Origin: Humulus lupulus
Taxonomy: Eukaryota > Streptophyta > Magnoliopsida > Rosales > Cannabaceae
Direction of reading: 5' to 3'
Length of the DNA stretch: 64,000 nt
Assembly: GCF_963169125.1 (NCBI RefSeq)
Contig: NC_084795.1
Location: forward strand, 136,402,701-136,466,700
Shown here: positions 46,452 to 57,111 of the stretch, in pieces
Layout: each line of letters begins with the position of its first letter
Position numbering within the stretch: the first letter of the stretch is position 1
The notes under the pieces: model-generated
The model's database searches: none
The model's input: only the letters and a program-made list of their open reading frames with translations
What the model was told of the DNA's origin: nothing
Translations under genes and position numbers: made by a program

Positions 46452-49017
46452 TTTCTTCACTTAGCTACTATCTAAGCTAGCTATATAAGTCCTAGTCTTC
46501 TTCATAATCAAAAAAAAAAAAAAAAATCAGATCAAGAGAAAAAAGGACAAAGATATTTAGTTGTTTATAAATTTATTTATATGTGAGGAGTGTGACATAT
46601 ATAGGCAAAGATACTTTGCCTTATAGGATTCATACTTTATCAATTGTTCAATAAAGAATATGAGATCAAGTTCGAAACTGGAGTAGAGACAAAGATCACA
46701 GTGATCTTTGTTCTTCAACCAATATAATTCTTGTGTTGGTTTCATTATTTCTTTTCTTCTTCTCTATTTAGTTTTCTGGGCTATATTCATTTTGGTTCAC
46801 TTCTGTTTTTACTAACATTACATTCTGCACTCTACACATTTATTTAAATGTGCCATTGAATATGTTGTTCTAGTTTTGAGAAAGAGTTTCCTTTTAACTA
46901 CTAACTTTGTTATTTGATCATGAGTATAACATTTAGAACAAGAGATAATACCAATACAAACAATAAATTTAGTTCAAGTTTGATTTAAATAGAATAACAA
47001 ACAAATAAGATAATTCAATCTCTATAAGCATATAAGGCCATTAAGGATTAAACCTGATGCTCTACAAAAATGTCTTCTCTCTCTCTCTTTAACCTAAGGT
47101 AGAAATGTCTTCTCTCTTTAACCGAAGGAAAAGTACCTGTAACAATGCACAATATGAAGTTTTTAGGGTGTAATCAATAAAATGATAACAAATAATAATA
47201 AAAAAAAAATAACAGAGAAGATATATAAGTTACTGCCTGTATGTTATGCCACCTTAAAAAAAAAATGAGGAACAAGTTTGAGAGAATACAATAATGAGCA
47301 AAGGAGAGAGTTATTGTGCAAACATTAAAACAATTAATAGACAAACGAAACCAAATATCTTGAATGGAAATGAAAATTAGTTTCACTTTCTTATATTTAA
47401 TATAACTTGTAAATACTATAGATAAGAAAATGAAATTCAACACAAATCAACCAAAGACAACAAGTAGCTAACATTCTTTCAATACATATAAATACACAGA
47501 TATAATAAACCCAACAACTATTTTTTTAGGAAGACTAGTAGATGTTAGAATTGTAGAACACTCAACAAAAATGCATAAACATTAATATCCTAATATTTAA
47601 GCTACAATTAGAACAAGTTTTATCTTTCTTTCTTTCTCTACAAAAAGAAGAAATTAATTAAAATATCTAAAGAATATTCTATTGATTGTTTTTGCATATA
47701 CAACAGTGACAAAAAAAAATTGTAATAGTATTGGGAGGGAGGGAATGAGCTTGTGAATATTCTTGTTCTTGATGTTGATGTAGTTTGAGTGACATGAAAA
47801 CATGCATGCACAGACACATTTTGTACATTGATATCAAGTGAAACTATCCAGAAACATAACACTTACTTTTTGGCAAGTCCACCCGTTGTTTATGTTCGTG
47901 GAGTGAATCCTGAATAACTGAAATCGACGAAACAAATAAGCATCGAGCCTGTTCATCAATATTCAGGATTAGTCCAGCAGAATAAATAATCATTTAAGCT
48001 TGTTAAGGCATAAAGGACAGTTACGAACTAGTATGAACAAAAAATGCCAAGTACAGAAACACTATACCAACTTCAACACCAGCAAAAACACTCTCCAGAA
48101 ATTCAGAACCCGTGTAAATTGCTTTTATTGTACTCTTGTGGTCCTGAAATGATTGAAACAGAACTCATATAAACTGCTTTTATCATTAGGCAAAACTGAT
48201 AAGATCTTCCTGCTTCAAACAATTGCTAACCCAGTAATTCAGAGAAAAAAACAGCAATAAAATCCAGACCAACCCATAATTCAATTCCAGCCAGAAAACA
48301 GTAAAGAGAGAGAGAAACAATTTAGTGCCCATCAAGTGTTCTTGTATCAAAGTTGGTAGATAACTTTAAGATGGAAGTACAACTTTAAGTTTTCTGAATC
48401 CAATCATAGTTTTGATTTGTTTTCTTTAATTAGTACCATATAATTCACTCCAAGTAGAATGAAATAGCTCACTTTACCTTTATATTTGGATATTAAATAG
48501 AACTCATCATAGAGTATATGACAAAAATAGAGCAAACTCATATAAGAAAGTAGATAATATGCCAATATTGTTTTAGTTAGTTTACATACAAAGTATTGGC
48601 TTATAAATGTATAAATCAAAATCAAAAGAACAAAAAACAAGTAAAATATTTTTCAACAGCCCAGAAATTGTCTATTTGATAAAAAATAATTGAGAACAAA
48701 TAAATAATCCAATCATTTCATCACGAGAGAAACCTCTAAGAAACCAACTCCACCAAAAATTGACTTAATTTCATTTCACCTACGAGAATCTCAGCTCAGT
48801 ACATTATTAAAATTTCTTGAAAACCCAAATGCTGATATACATAAATTAGATTAATCAAAACATAGATATGGAAATTAAAGAGTAACATTAGATACCTGAT
48901 AGAGATGAAATGCGGAGAACCAACGAAGAGAATTTAGGGGGTGAAGTTTTCTTTCTTTCTTTCCTTTCCGTTTTTCCTTTCCTTTTTTCCTGAGAATTCA
49001 GGGAAAAAAAAAAGAGT
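46452..49017. other. CACTA interior, region upstream of the transposase
   Basis: AT-rich, no protein recognised on either strand. It should include the transposase promoter (minus) and, near 48890-49017, the 5' leader of the captured coiled-coil gene (plus). Short frames here (for example 47638-47862, 48404-48640) look random. Confidence 0.5.
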
Positions 49018-50788
49018 ATGAAGAGCAAGCACTGTATTTGGGTTGAAGATCGACAAGTAAAAGAGGCCAATTTTTCTTCTTTTTTTGAGCAAAGCCAACT
49101 CAAAAGATGCTTGGGAGACAAATCATTAGGGCACAATTGGAAAAAACTTGAAAAGGAAGTTGAAATTTTCAGGGAGAGAATTGAAGACATGGAAATGAAG
49201 AGAGAGCAAAGCAATGAGATTTTGTCTAAATGCTTGGAGTCTCTTTCATCAGAAAATGTGAGCTTGGAAAGGATCATAAAAAATGTGGCTGTAGAAAAAA
49301 CTGATGATGATGATGATGGCAAGTTCATTAAAGGCATAGAAAAGAGTGATTCAATGCGTTTGGAATTGGAATTGACTGAAGAGCTATTGGTAGTTACAAG
49401 ACTTGCTTCTGAGGCTGAAGAGAAGGTGAATGAGTACAAAGAATTGAGGAAGAAGGAGAAGAGGGAGTTGGAGAATAGTGTGGTGAGTTTGACAGAGGAG
49501 AATAGAGATACCAACAGTTTGATGAGAGCAGCCTTGTTGGAGAAGGAAGCTGTGGAGAAGAGGTTGAAGGTGAATAGCGAGCAGAAGAGAGTTGCCCTTT
49601 TGCAGATTGCGGAGCGAGGTTTGCAGAGAGTTGGTTTTGGGTTTATGATGGGAAGTGGGAACACTGAGCAATCACTACAGAGTTTTTCAGGAGCCAAGTC
49701 AGATAGCAGTGAGTGTGAAGAGGATGCAATATTTCGTAACTGTTTTTATTCGTATCTATTAGATTTTGCTGATTTTTGGTTTGTATTCTACAATTGACTT
49801 AATTGGGTAGTTAATAAAATTTATATAGATCTGGCTCCCCATTCCCCATGGTCTGTCTCACCAAATCATACCCGAGAGAATTTTGGTTCAGAATTTTCTT
49901 ATATGATCACCACGCTCCATGCTTCTTATTGATTTATTTTATTGGGTCTAAAATCTGGACTTGATTTCGAAATTCTGACAGGATGATTTACTTATTTGTA
50001 TGTAAACTCATACTCTGACGTAGAAAATAGGTGAATTTTTACTTTTTAAATTTTAGGTGGATTGGAGATCTAGACATATATGTAATTAAGATAGTGGGGT
50101 TGTTGAAAATATATAGAAGTTTCCAGGATTTTGATGAGGTATAAGGGTGTGGCTCTTCTAGTAATTGTGAATTTTAGCTGTGGGTTGATTTCAAATTTTA
50201 TAGAAATTACTTGACCTGTGCGTTGTGGTGCCTAGTTGAGCTTGTTAGTGATATAAGGTTGTAAATTTTCTATCCTCTCCACGAATAAAAGCCTAGTATG
50301 TATGTACTAAGATTACCTTACTTTAGTTGATTAAGAATGCCCAACACCAATTTCATTATTTGCCTGAAACTGGAACTAGATGATTGACCTTTGAGAATCG
50401 GACAAATGTTAAAACTATCTAATTACTGTCATTTTGAAATTTTCTTATTAGGCATCAACTGTGGAGAGGATAATGAAGAATTTACGGCTTGAGATAACTA
50501 AGTTGAGGCGATCTTTGGAAGAATCCAGGTATACCCTTTACCATTCAATTAATAAAGAGAAAACTACAACATTTTTAAAAACAATTCTATCTGTTCACAT
50601 CTTTCTATGCCCCTTGGAGTTTCTTTTTGGTGTTTTCTATTACTTAACATCAGCACTATGCCCAGGTCAGACACCGATTGCAGAGTCTTACAGAGAAACA
50701 AGCTCAAATTATTGAAGAAAACAAGTTATACATCAAGCAGTTAGAGGAAAGAGAGAGAATTGTTTTTAAAAATGAGTTTAATGTATAC
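49018..50788 (+). pseudogene. Captured coiled-coil protein gene fragment with an intron
   Basis: Exon 1 (from ATG at 49018 to about 49735) encodes about 235 residues of highly charged heptad-like sequence (EIFRERIEDMEMKREQSNEI, ELELTEELLVVTRLASEAEE), a DDDDD run near residue 97, and an acidic SDSSECEED end. A second exon starts after a clear acceptor at 50451 (ASTVERIMKNLRLEITKLRR then SLEESR, donor at 50529) and a third after cccag at 50665 (LQSLTEKQAQIIEENKLYIK), but a small indel puts the third out of frame. It then ends at a stop soon after the fused transposon sequence. It resembles plant coiled-coil proteins of unknown role; I cannot name the gene. No clean in-phase donor for exon 1 was found. 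It is likely a captured host gene 5' half, not functional as a whole. Confidence 0.65.
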
Positions 50789-50859
50789 AATTAGAAGAAA
50801 CAAAAATGCATGCACTTACTTGCTTGGTAGAGGTGTACTTCGGAGCTGCTTGATTAACT

Positions 50860-51175
50860 GAGAGAGAGTGATCGGACGGGAGAGGCACCGACTGAGAGAA
50901 CCGAGAGAGACCCTTGGCTGTGCTGACTGAGAGAACCGAGATGCGGGTGGGAGAGGCGCTGGGTTCGTCTGGGTTCCTCTGAGAGAGATTCACAGTGAGC
51001 GGGTGGGAGAGGCAATGGGTTCGTCGGCGCTGGGTTCGTCTGGGTTCCTCTGAGAGAGATTCACAGTGAGCGAGTGGGAGAGGCACTGGGTTCGTCTGGG
51101 TTCCTCTGAGAGAGAGATTCACAGTGAGTGGGTGGGAGAGGCGGGTTCGTCTGGGTTCCTCTGAGAGAGAGATGG
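50860..51175 (-). repeat. Tandem repeats near the right end of the CACTA element
   Basis: Four to five imperfect copies of a unit containing gggttcctctgagagagatt, cacagtgag and gggtgggagaggc, with smaller gagagaccgagag variants at the left. The minus-strand frames across it (50778-51122, 51061-51426) are repeat artefacts. Confidence 0.8.
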
Positions 51176-51441
51176 ATTATGCTATGGAGTGAAAATGGAA
51201 AAAATGGGAGAGACGGGTAACGTGGGAAGAGAGAGAGAGACGGGAATGAGGGAGGGGAAATGGGTTTTTCTTTGTCTTTTCCTTTTTCAATTAAGCTGCT
51301 TTGACAAAAAAAAAAAAGAAAAACAATAAGCGCCAATGAAATAATACTCCCGCCAATTAATGAACAGTGTGCTGTATAGATTATGTAACTTTTTAATAGC
51401 GTTTTTTTAATAATGTCCAAATGCAATGCTATTAATGAAGC

Positions 51442-51455
51442 TTTTTCTTGTAGTG
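51442..51455 (-). repeat. Right terminal inverted repeat of the CACTA element
   Basis: TTTTTCTTGTAGTG, complement of the left repeat. Confidence 0.97.
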
Positions 51456-51725
51456 TCCATACATAACATGTGCTTAAAATCCTATTACTCCTTATCTAAA
51501 CCTTATAGTATAATAAATATTATCCTTAATATCAGTCATATAATCAAACCTTAGGTTAACATTAATATTCTTACACTATAGGTTAAACTTAGAAAATCTA
51601 CAAGTACTACTATGAGTGTCCAAATAATTCCCGGTTTGAACCAAAAATCCACAGTTACAAAGATAATGCTATAAATACTATAATACTACTATCTAACTAG
51701 CTAAGTAAAGTTCTTGGACTCTACA

Positions 51726-51770
51726 ATTCTCCCCTACTAAAAAGAATTTCGTCCTCGAAATTTACTTACC
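51726..51770 (-). other. Polypurine tract of element B
   Basis: Directly inside the left LTR; on the minus strand it reads ggacgaaattctttttagta then ggggagaat before TGTAG. Same layout as at 3003-3036 in G1. Confidence 0.75.
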
Positions 51771-52930
51771 AAATAACTCCGAATACCGGCCTTGCATGTC
51801 CTCCTCCAACTCCCACGTTGCCTCTCGTTCAGAACTATTACTCCATAGGACTTTGACTATAGGAAAGCTCTTGGACCGTAACTACTTCATCCCTCTATCT
51901 AGGATGCTAACCGGTCGTTCCTCGTAACTTAAGTCTTTCTGGAGTGCTATTGTATCGTACTTGAGGACGTGAGATGGGTCTGACACATATTTGCGTAGCG
52001 TCAAAATGTGGAACACGTTGTGACTATCGGATAGTGTTGGCGGTAGGGCTAGTCTATATGCAACTGGTCCCACTTTGTCCAATATTTCAAAAGGACCTAT
52101 GAATCGGGGACTAAGCTTGCCTTTCTTCCCGAACCGCTTGACACGTTTCATAGGAGATATCTTCAGGAAGACTTGATCTCCGACTTGGAATTTCACATCG
52201 CGTCGCTTGGCATCCGCATAGCTTTTCTGACGGCTTTGAGCAGCAAGCATACGCTGTCTAATAAGCGCTACTGCTTCTTGAGCTTGTCTAACAGCTTCGG
52301 GCCCTAGAAGCTGCCTTTCTCCTACCTCGTCCCAGTGCAACGGTGATCGGCACCTTCTTCCATAAAGCAACTCATAAGGTGCCATCCCGATCGTTGACTG
52401 GTAGCTGTTGTTGTACGAGAACTCGATCAGCGGCAAGTACTTGTTCCATGATCCTCCGAAATCAAGCACACATGCGCGTAGCATATCCTCTAAAATTTGA
52501 ATCGTACGCTCGGACTGCCCATCTGTCTGAGGATGAAAATCTGTACTAAGGCTTAACTTAGTACCCATAGCTTGCTGTAAGCTTCCCCAAAATCTTGATG
52601 TAAAAACCGACCCTCTATCTGATACTATCGTCTTGGGGATTCCATGCAATCGTACAATCTCTTGGATGTAGATGTCTGCGTATTGGTCTGCCGTGTATGA
52701 AGTCTTAACAGGCAGAAAATGAGCTGGCTTGGTTAGCCTATCTATTACTATCCAAGCGGAATCATGCTGCTTACTCGTCTTTGGCAAACTCGTCACGATG
52801 TCCATGGCTATGTCGTCCCACTTTCATTCTGGTATGCTAAGCGGTTGCAATAAACCTGCAGGCCGCTGATCCTCCGCTTTCACTTGCTGGCATACCAGAC
52901 ACTTAGATACATACTCCGCTATGTCCTTCT
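51740..52930 (-). pseudogene. Element B integrase core and chromovirus-like tail
   Basis: The frame 52805-51882 contains the integrase catalytic core: first Asp in WIVIDRLTKPAHF, second in IVSDRGSVFTSRFW, Glu in HPQTDGQSERTIQILED. The usual GPFEILDKVGPVAYRLALPP and HNVFHILTLRKYV tail follows. Breaks: a one-base deletion near 52931 separates it from the zinc-finger part, an in-frame TGA at 52824-52826, and a TAG at 51882 after which reading continues (LRSK, ATWELEEDM) to the end of the chromodomain-like tail. The catalytic triad itself is intact. Confidence 0.92.
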
Positions 52931-54520
52931 TCATCCTGGCCACCAATATACTGCCTTAACATCATGAGTCATCTTGGTAGACCCTGGATGAACTGAGTAC
53001 GGGGTACTGTGCGCTTCTTCTAGGATCGTCTTCTTAATACTTTGATCATTTGGCACGCATACCCGATCCTTATATCTCAATAAGCCTTGGCTAGATATTG
53101 AGAAATCTGTAGTCTTTCCTTCTCTGACTACATCCATATGTGCTGCTAGCGTGCCATCGTGTCTCTGACCAATCTGTATGTCCTCTAGCAGATTCGATTG
53201 GATAGACAAGTTAGCCAGCTTGCCTACAACCACTTCTATTCCGGCACTGATAAGCTCCTGCTGTAGCGGCTTTTCTATTCCGGGTAAGGCTGCTAAATTC
53301 ACATAGCTTTTCCTACTAAGCGCATCGGCAACTATGTTCGCCTTTCCTGGGTGGTATAGGATTTCGCAGTCGTAATCCTTGACTAACTCTAACCACCTGC
53401 GCTGCCTCATGTTGAGCTCCTTCTGCGTAAAGAAATATTTTAAACTCTTGTGGTCCGTATAAATCTCGAACCGTTCTCCGTAAAGATAATGGCGCCAGAT
53501 TTTTAACGCAAAGACCACCACTGCCAACTCCATATCGTGAGTTGGATAGCGCTGCTCGTACTCCTTTAATTGTCGTGAGGCGTAGGCTATCACCTTGTCA
53601 TTTTGCATTAGTACGCAATCCAATCCTTGCTTCGATGCATCGCAGTAGACCACGAACTTATTGTTGGGTGTCGGTACACTAAGTACTGGTGTTGAGCAAA
53701 GCTTATCCTTAAGCAACTGAAAGCTTTCCTCACACTTATCATTCCAGTTAAACTTTTGTTGCTTCCGGGTCAGGTTGGTGAGCGGAGTGGCTATCTTTGA
53801 AAAGCCCTCTACAAACTTCCTATAATAACCTGCTAGCCCTAGGAAGCTTTTTACTTCTGATGCGTTCTTTGGTTTGGGCCAATCCTTCACGGCCTCTACC
53901 TTTGATGGGTCTACTGCAACTCCATCTTTCGATATAATGTGGCCGAGGAACGCCACTTGCGAAAGCCAAAACTCGCATTTCTTGAACTTTGCGTAGAGTT
54001 GATGCTCCTTTAATCGCGTCAAAATCATCCTCAAATGTTCCTCGTGCTCTACTTCATCCTTGGAGTATATTAAAATGTTGTTGATAAACACAACGACAAA
54101 TTTATCCAAGTAGTCTTTGAAGACCCTATTCATTAAGTCCATAAACGCGGCTGGTGCGTTAGTAAGACCAAAAGACATCACCAAGAACTCGTAATGTCCA
54201 TAACGAGTCCTAAAGGCTGTCTTAGGAATATCTTCTCCCTTTACCTTGAGCTGATGATATCCTGACCGTAAATCGATCTTAGAAAATACAGTCGCGCCTC
54301 GGAGTTGATCAAAAAAATCGTCAATCTGAGGTAGTGGGTACTTGTTCTTAATCGTTACTTTGTTCGGCTCACGATAGTCTATGCACATCCGCATACTTCC
54401 GTCCTTCTTCTTCACGAATAGTACCGGAGCTCCCCATGGTGAATGGCTTGGCCTAATAAAACCCAAGTCTAGGAGTTCTTGTAGCTGCGTCTTTAACTCC
54501 TTGAGTTCCGTAGGTGCCAT
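52931..54520 (-). pseudogene. Element B reverse transcriptase, RNase H and integrase zinc finger
   Basis: An open stretch of 529 codons. [48 protein letters not shown], and the active site reads [12 protein letters not shown], where the family has two Asp. Thus both catalytic Asp are Asn (54077-54082). RNase [27 protein letters not shown] and [10 protein letters not shown] keep the acidic residues. Integrase N-terminus: [22 protein letters not shown], ending at the frameshift. Normal length and order for Ty3/gypsy. RT cannot be active. Chromovirus (Tekay-like) affiliation is inferred from the tail and polypurine layout. Confidence 0.93.
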
Positions 54521-54611
54521 CCGGTATGGTGCCTGGTACTAATTCTATTGTGAAGTCTATTTCTCGATTTGACGGCAATCCTGGCAAGTCATCGGGAAAT
54601 ACGTCTAGAAA

Positions 54612-55150
54612 TTATTGTATAACTCGGACATCTCCAACCTTAAGCGGCGTCTCCCTTTCCACGTTCGTGATGCTGGCTAAGAATGCTTGACATCCTTTCT
54701 CCATCATTCTCTGAGCTTTGAGAGATGACACTAACGGGGTGTGCAATCCTGAAGCTTGTCCCATGAAGCATAGTTTCTGGCCGTCAGGAGTCTCGAACAT
54801 CACCTTCTTGCGTTTGCAGTCGATCGTTGCGCCATGCCGTGCTAGCCAATCCATGCCTAGTATTACCTCGAAGTCCTTGATCACAAGTTCTATCAGGTCT
54901 CCTTCTAGTTCCTTGTCCTCAATCTTGATTGGTACGCGTCATACTATCCGTGATGATAGAACTACTTTGCCCGAAGGCAGCTCGATTACAAACCTAGTTC
55001 TAAATCTTTCACAAGGTTTGTCTAGTTTTTCTATCATTCCTAACGAGATATACGAGTATATTGCTACCAAGTCAAGCGATACTAGAACATATACTATCGA
55101 GGATAGGATCTGACCTGTAAATGCTTGTTACTAGCATGGGTTCCTCCCTG
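54612..55150 (-). pseudogene. Element B protease, degraded active site
   Basis: The recognisable C-terminal part is 54884-54612 (IKDFEVILGMDWLARHGATI, the conserved end of gypsy retropepsins). Upstream readings VVLSSR and YSYIS are in broken frames. Where the catalytic D-S/T-G-A is expected (about 55064-55078) the translation gives D-L-V-A. Several stops lie between. No CCHC zinc knuckle of gag was found between 55150 and 55211, suggesting a deletion. Confidence 0.75.
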
Positions 55151-55210
55151 GGTTAAGGCAAAGACTTTGGTCTGGAACCATCGTTTAATCCCTCTTCTCC
55201 TCACTAACAT

Positions 55211-55968
55211 TCATCTGAATCTTTTTTTTTTTACTTCTATTGTCGTTTCTAGAACATTGGCATAGGTGGTATTTCCCGAGTTTGCTAGCCTAACCCCTAA
55301 TTCAATCACCCTCATAAATTCAATTGGAACAAACTCTGGTGCAAACTTGGCTAATCTTTCGAACTGATGAGCATATTCTTTTACCATTAGCGATGACTGC
55401 CGAGGTGTAATACTTCTTGTGGAACAGCTCCACAAATCTTGTCCATATCATGGTGGTGACATCGTTAGTCTGCTGAACTAAGTCCCACCATATTCTGGCA
55501 TCCTTCTTGAGTAATGATGAGACGTAGGATATGCGGTCCGTATTACTGAGATTCATGTGCGTCAGAATCTGCTCCACGTTCCTTAGCCACTCTTCTGCCT
55601 CAAAGGGGTCTGTAGTCCCTTCGAAGTTTGGAGCGTGCTGTTTGCGGAACCTTTCATACACTGACTCCATATTCGGTACTGGATGTGGCGCGTAGTTCGT
55701 CACTGGCCATCCCCCACATGGACCAACTTATTGGGGTGATGGGGCCATTTGCTGTGGCTGCGGCGGAGGCTTGCTGCAAAAGTTCCTCGACTTGCTGTCG
55801 CAGTCTAGCGATCTTCGCAGTGTTGTCAGCTTGTAGTGCCGGCGCATTGCGGCTAGTAGTAGCATGCACTCCTCTTCTGCGAACTGGAGGGGCTTCATTG
55901 GTTGCTGGGACGGCGTTGGAGGCGTTTCCGTTGGTGCGTGCAGATATTTGGAGCGACATCTTCACCAA
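55211..55968 (-). pseudogene. Element B gag, frameshifted and truncated
   Basis: Three overlapping frames together cover a gypsy gag start: a Gln/Ala-rich coiled stretch (IARLRQQVEELLQQASAA) in 55968-55654, then ESVYERFRKQHAPNFEGTTD, ARIWWDLVQQTNDVTTMIW and FVELFHKKYY in 55703-55320, then VKEYAHQFERLAKFAPEFVP in 55435-55211. The core is the retrotransposon gag domain. At least two frameshifts. The basic linker and CCHC knuckle expected after ERLAKFAP are missing. Confidence 0.88.
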
Positions 55969-56490
55969 AAGTTCTAACAGTCGAGAACATGTTAGAACTT
56001 ACCCTAATAGGCTCTAAGGAAAAACTTATTCTAAAACAAACATATCTCGGACCTATTTATTATGACTTCTTATGAAAAGTTATATAAGTCTTTATTTATT
56101 ATTTAGAGTGGGTTTCTATACTTAGAAAAACAAGTCATCTTTATTTTCTAAGTGTGTTTCTAATCATCCTATATGACTTAATTCTCAGGCTCGAAACTTA
56201 TCTTTGTTCCAAAGTTAACCATATTGAGGGAGGGCTGGGATCAGTAAAACCGTTCCCACTACTATGGCCCCCTAACTCTCAATAAGGAAACTTGGTTCAT
56301 TGATTTGTATCCACCCTCACCGAACTTAGTCATTATTCATTTTATTTATTACTTATTATGATTGCGAAAATAAAATCAAACTCATGCATGATAATAAAAT
56401 AGCATGTTATTCATTTGGAAAAATAATTTTCACTTATTACAATCATAACATAAAGAAATAAATAAAACAAACAATGAAAAACTAACTATT
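55969..56490 (-). other. Element B leader between extra ORF and gag
   Basis: No frame of note. Contains pyrimidine-rich stretches. Separates the leader ORF stop (56491) from the gag start. Confidence 0.5.
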
Positions 56491-57083
56491 CTAAAAATCA
56501 AGATCTTCTACATCCGATCCTTCATCTAGCATATCATCATCTATCTCCTTATAATCATCATTGTCTTGAGCCTCAAAATTTCCTCGGGGAAGATTCAAGA
56601 AGATCTTATGTTGTTGTTTGTTAGTGAATTGAAACTCTAAATCATAGGTGAACTTAAGTATGAGAGAATAATATCTTAGGGCTACTTGTAAGTCATCATC
56701 ATTATTTATAGTCTCCCATATTTCTTCTAAAGTTGAAATTACTGAAGGAAAATCTTTTAAAAGCCTAATTACTAGGACATATTGTTCTGCAGCTCTCATC
56801 ATGATTTGCTTAGACTCTTGCAGGTAACCTATCTCTTTGTGGAACAAGATCAATCTCCGAGTGATTTTCTCTAGTGTTCCTACGGTGTTCCTTGGTTCCC
56901 TTATTCTTTTTCAAGCCTTAATGGCTCGGATATCCTCATTGCTTAATGCTCAGTTCATACTTAACTGAAAACATAAACACTAAAGTTGTTAGCTATACAC
57001 ATAAGCAAAATAACTATAACTTAAATACTTACTTGGCGGTCAGATTCGGAGATTTTGAGTGTGTGTATCAAGGAGAACTTCAT
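56491..57083 (-). pseudogene. Extra spliced ORF in the leader of element B, broken by two TGA
   Basis: This frame lies between the primer-binding site and gag, in sense. Exon 1 is 57083-57033 (17 codons, starts MKFSLIHTLKISESDRQ). A 68-nt intron follows, with GTAAGT at 57032 and TTTTCAG at 56965. Exon 2 is 56964-56491 (158 codons with stop). The frame is continuous except for TGA at 56950-56952 and 56911-56913, both explicable as CGA to TGA changes. The open part has EKITRRLILFHKEIGYLQES, QYVLVIRLLKDFPSVISTL and a strongly acidic end (DYKEIDDDMLDEGSDVEDLD). No domain recognised, function unknown. The reading was inferred by eye; the intron is a prediction. Confidence 0.6.
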
Positions 57084-57085
57084 GC

Positions 57086-57111
57086 GAAGGAACCTTTGCT
57101 TTGATACCGAC
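57086..57111 (-). promoter_or_regulatory. Primer-binding site of element B
   Basis: Directly inside the 5' LTR; the minus strand reads gtcggtatcaaagcaaagg, close to the complement of the initiator tRNA-Met 3' end (tggtatcagagc), the usual primer of plant Ty3/gypsy elements. Confidence 0.7.

Larger units (their letters stand above)
33657..51455 (-). mobile_element. CACTA (En/Spm) DNA transposon, 17.8 kb, with two intact genes
   Basis: Terminal inverted repeats of 14 bp, CACTACAAGAAAAA at 33657-33670 and its complement at 51442-51455. The 3-bp target duplication tcc (33654-33656 and 51456-51458) is diagnostic of the superfamily, and the empty site is visible in the other LTR of B (aatcatccatacataac near 58741). 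Contents: subterminal repeats 33680-34270, TNPA-like gene 34836-40300, solo LTR A2 at 40528-42888, TNP2-like gene 42891-46451, captured gene pieces at 37262-37707 and 49018-50788. Both genes run on the minus strand. Confidence 0.97.
31984..51725 (-). mobile_element. 3' LTR of element B, split by the CACTA element
   Basis: Pieces 31984-33656 and 51456-51725 together make about 1.94 kb, aligned end to end with the right LTR. Relative to the right LTR it has one extra cgatatatcgcc unit and an extra gatgatcaagcttat unit (33040-33075). It carries a minus-strand TATA box at 33169-33176. Confidence 0.92.

Noticed and set aside
48888..49697. 269-codon minus-strand Ser-rich frame
   Set aside because: It is the antisense shadow of the coiled-coil exon at 49018-49735, which has the coherent heptad composition and splice sites.
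50778..51426. Two minus-strand frames of about 115-120 codons
   Set aside because: They translate the tandem repeat near the right end of the CACTA element and overlap each other.
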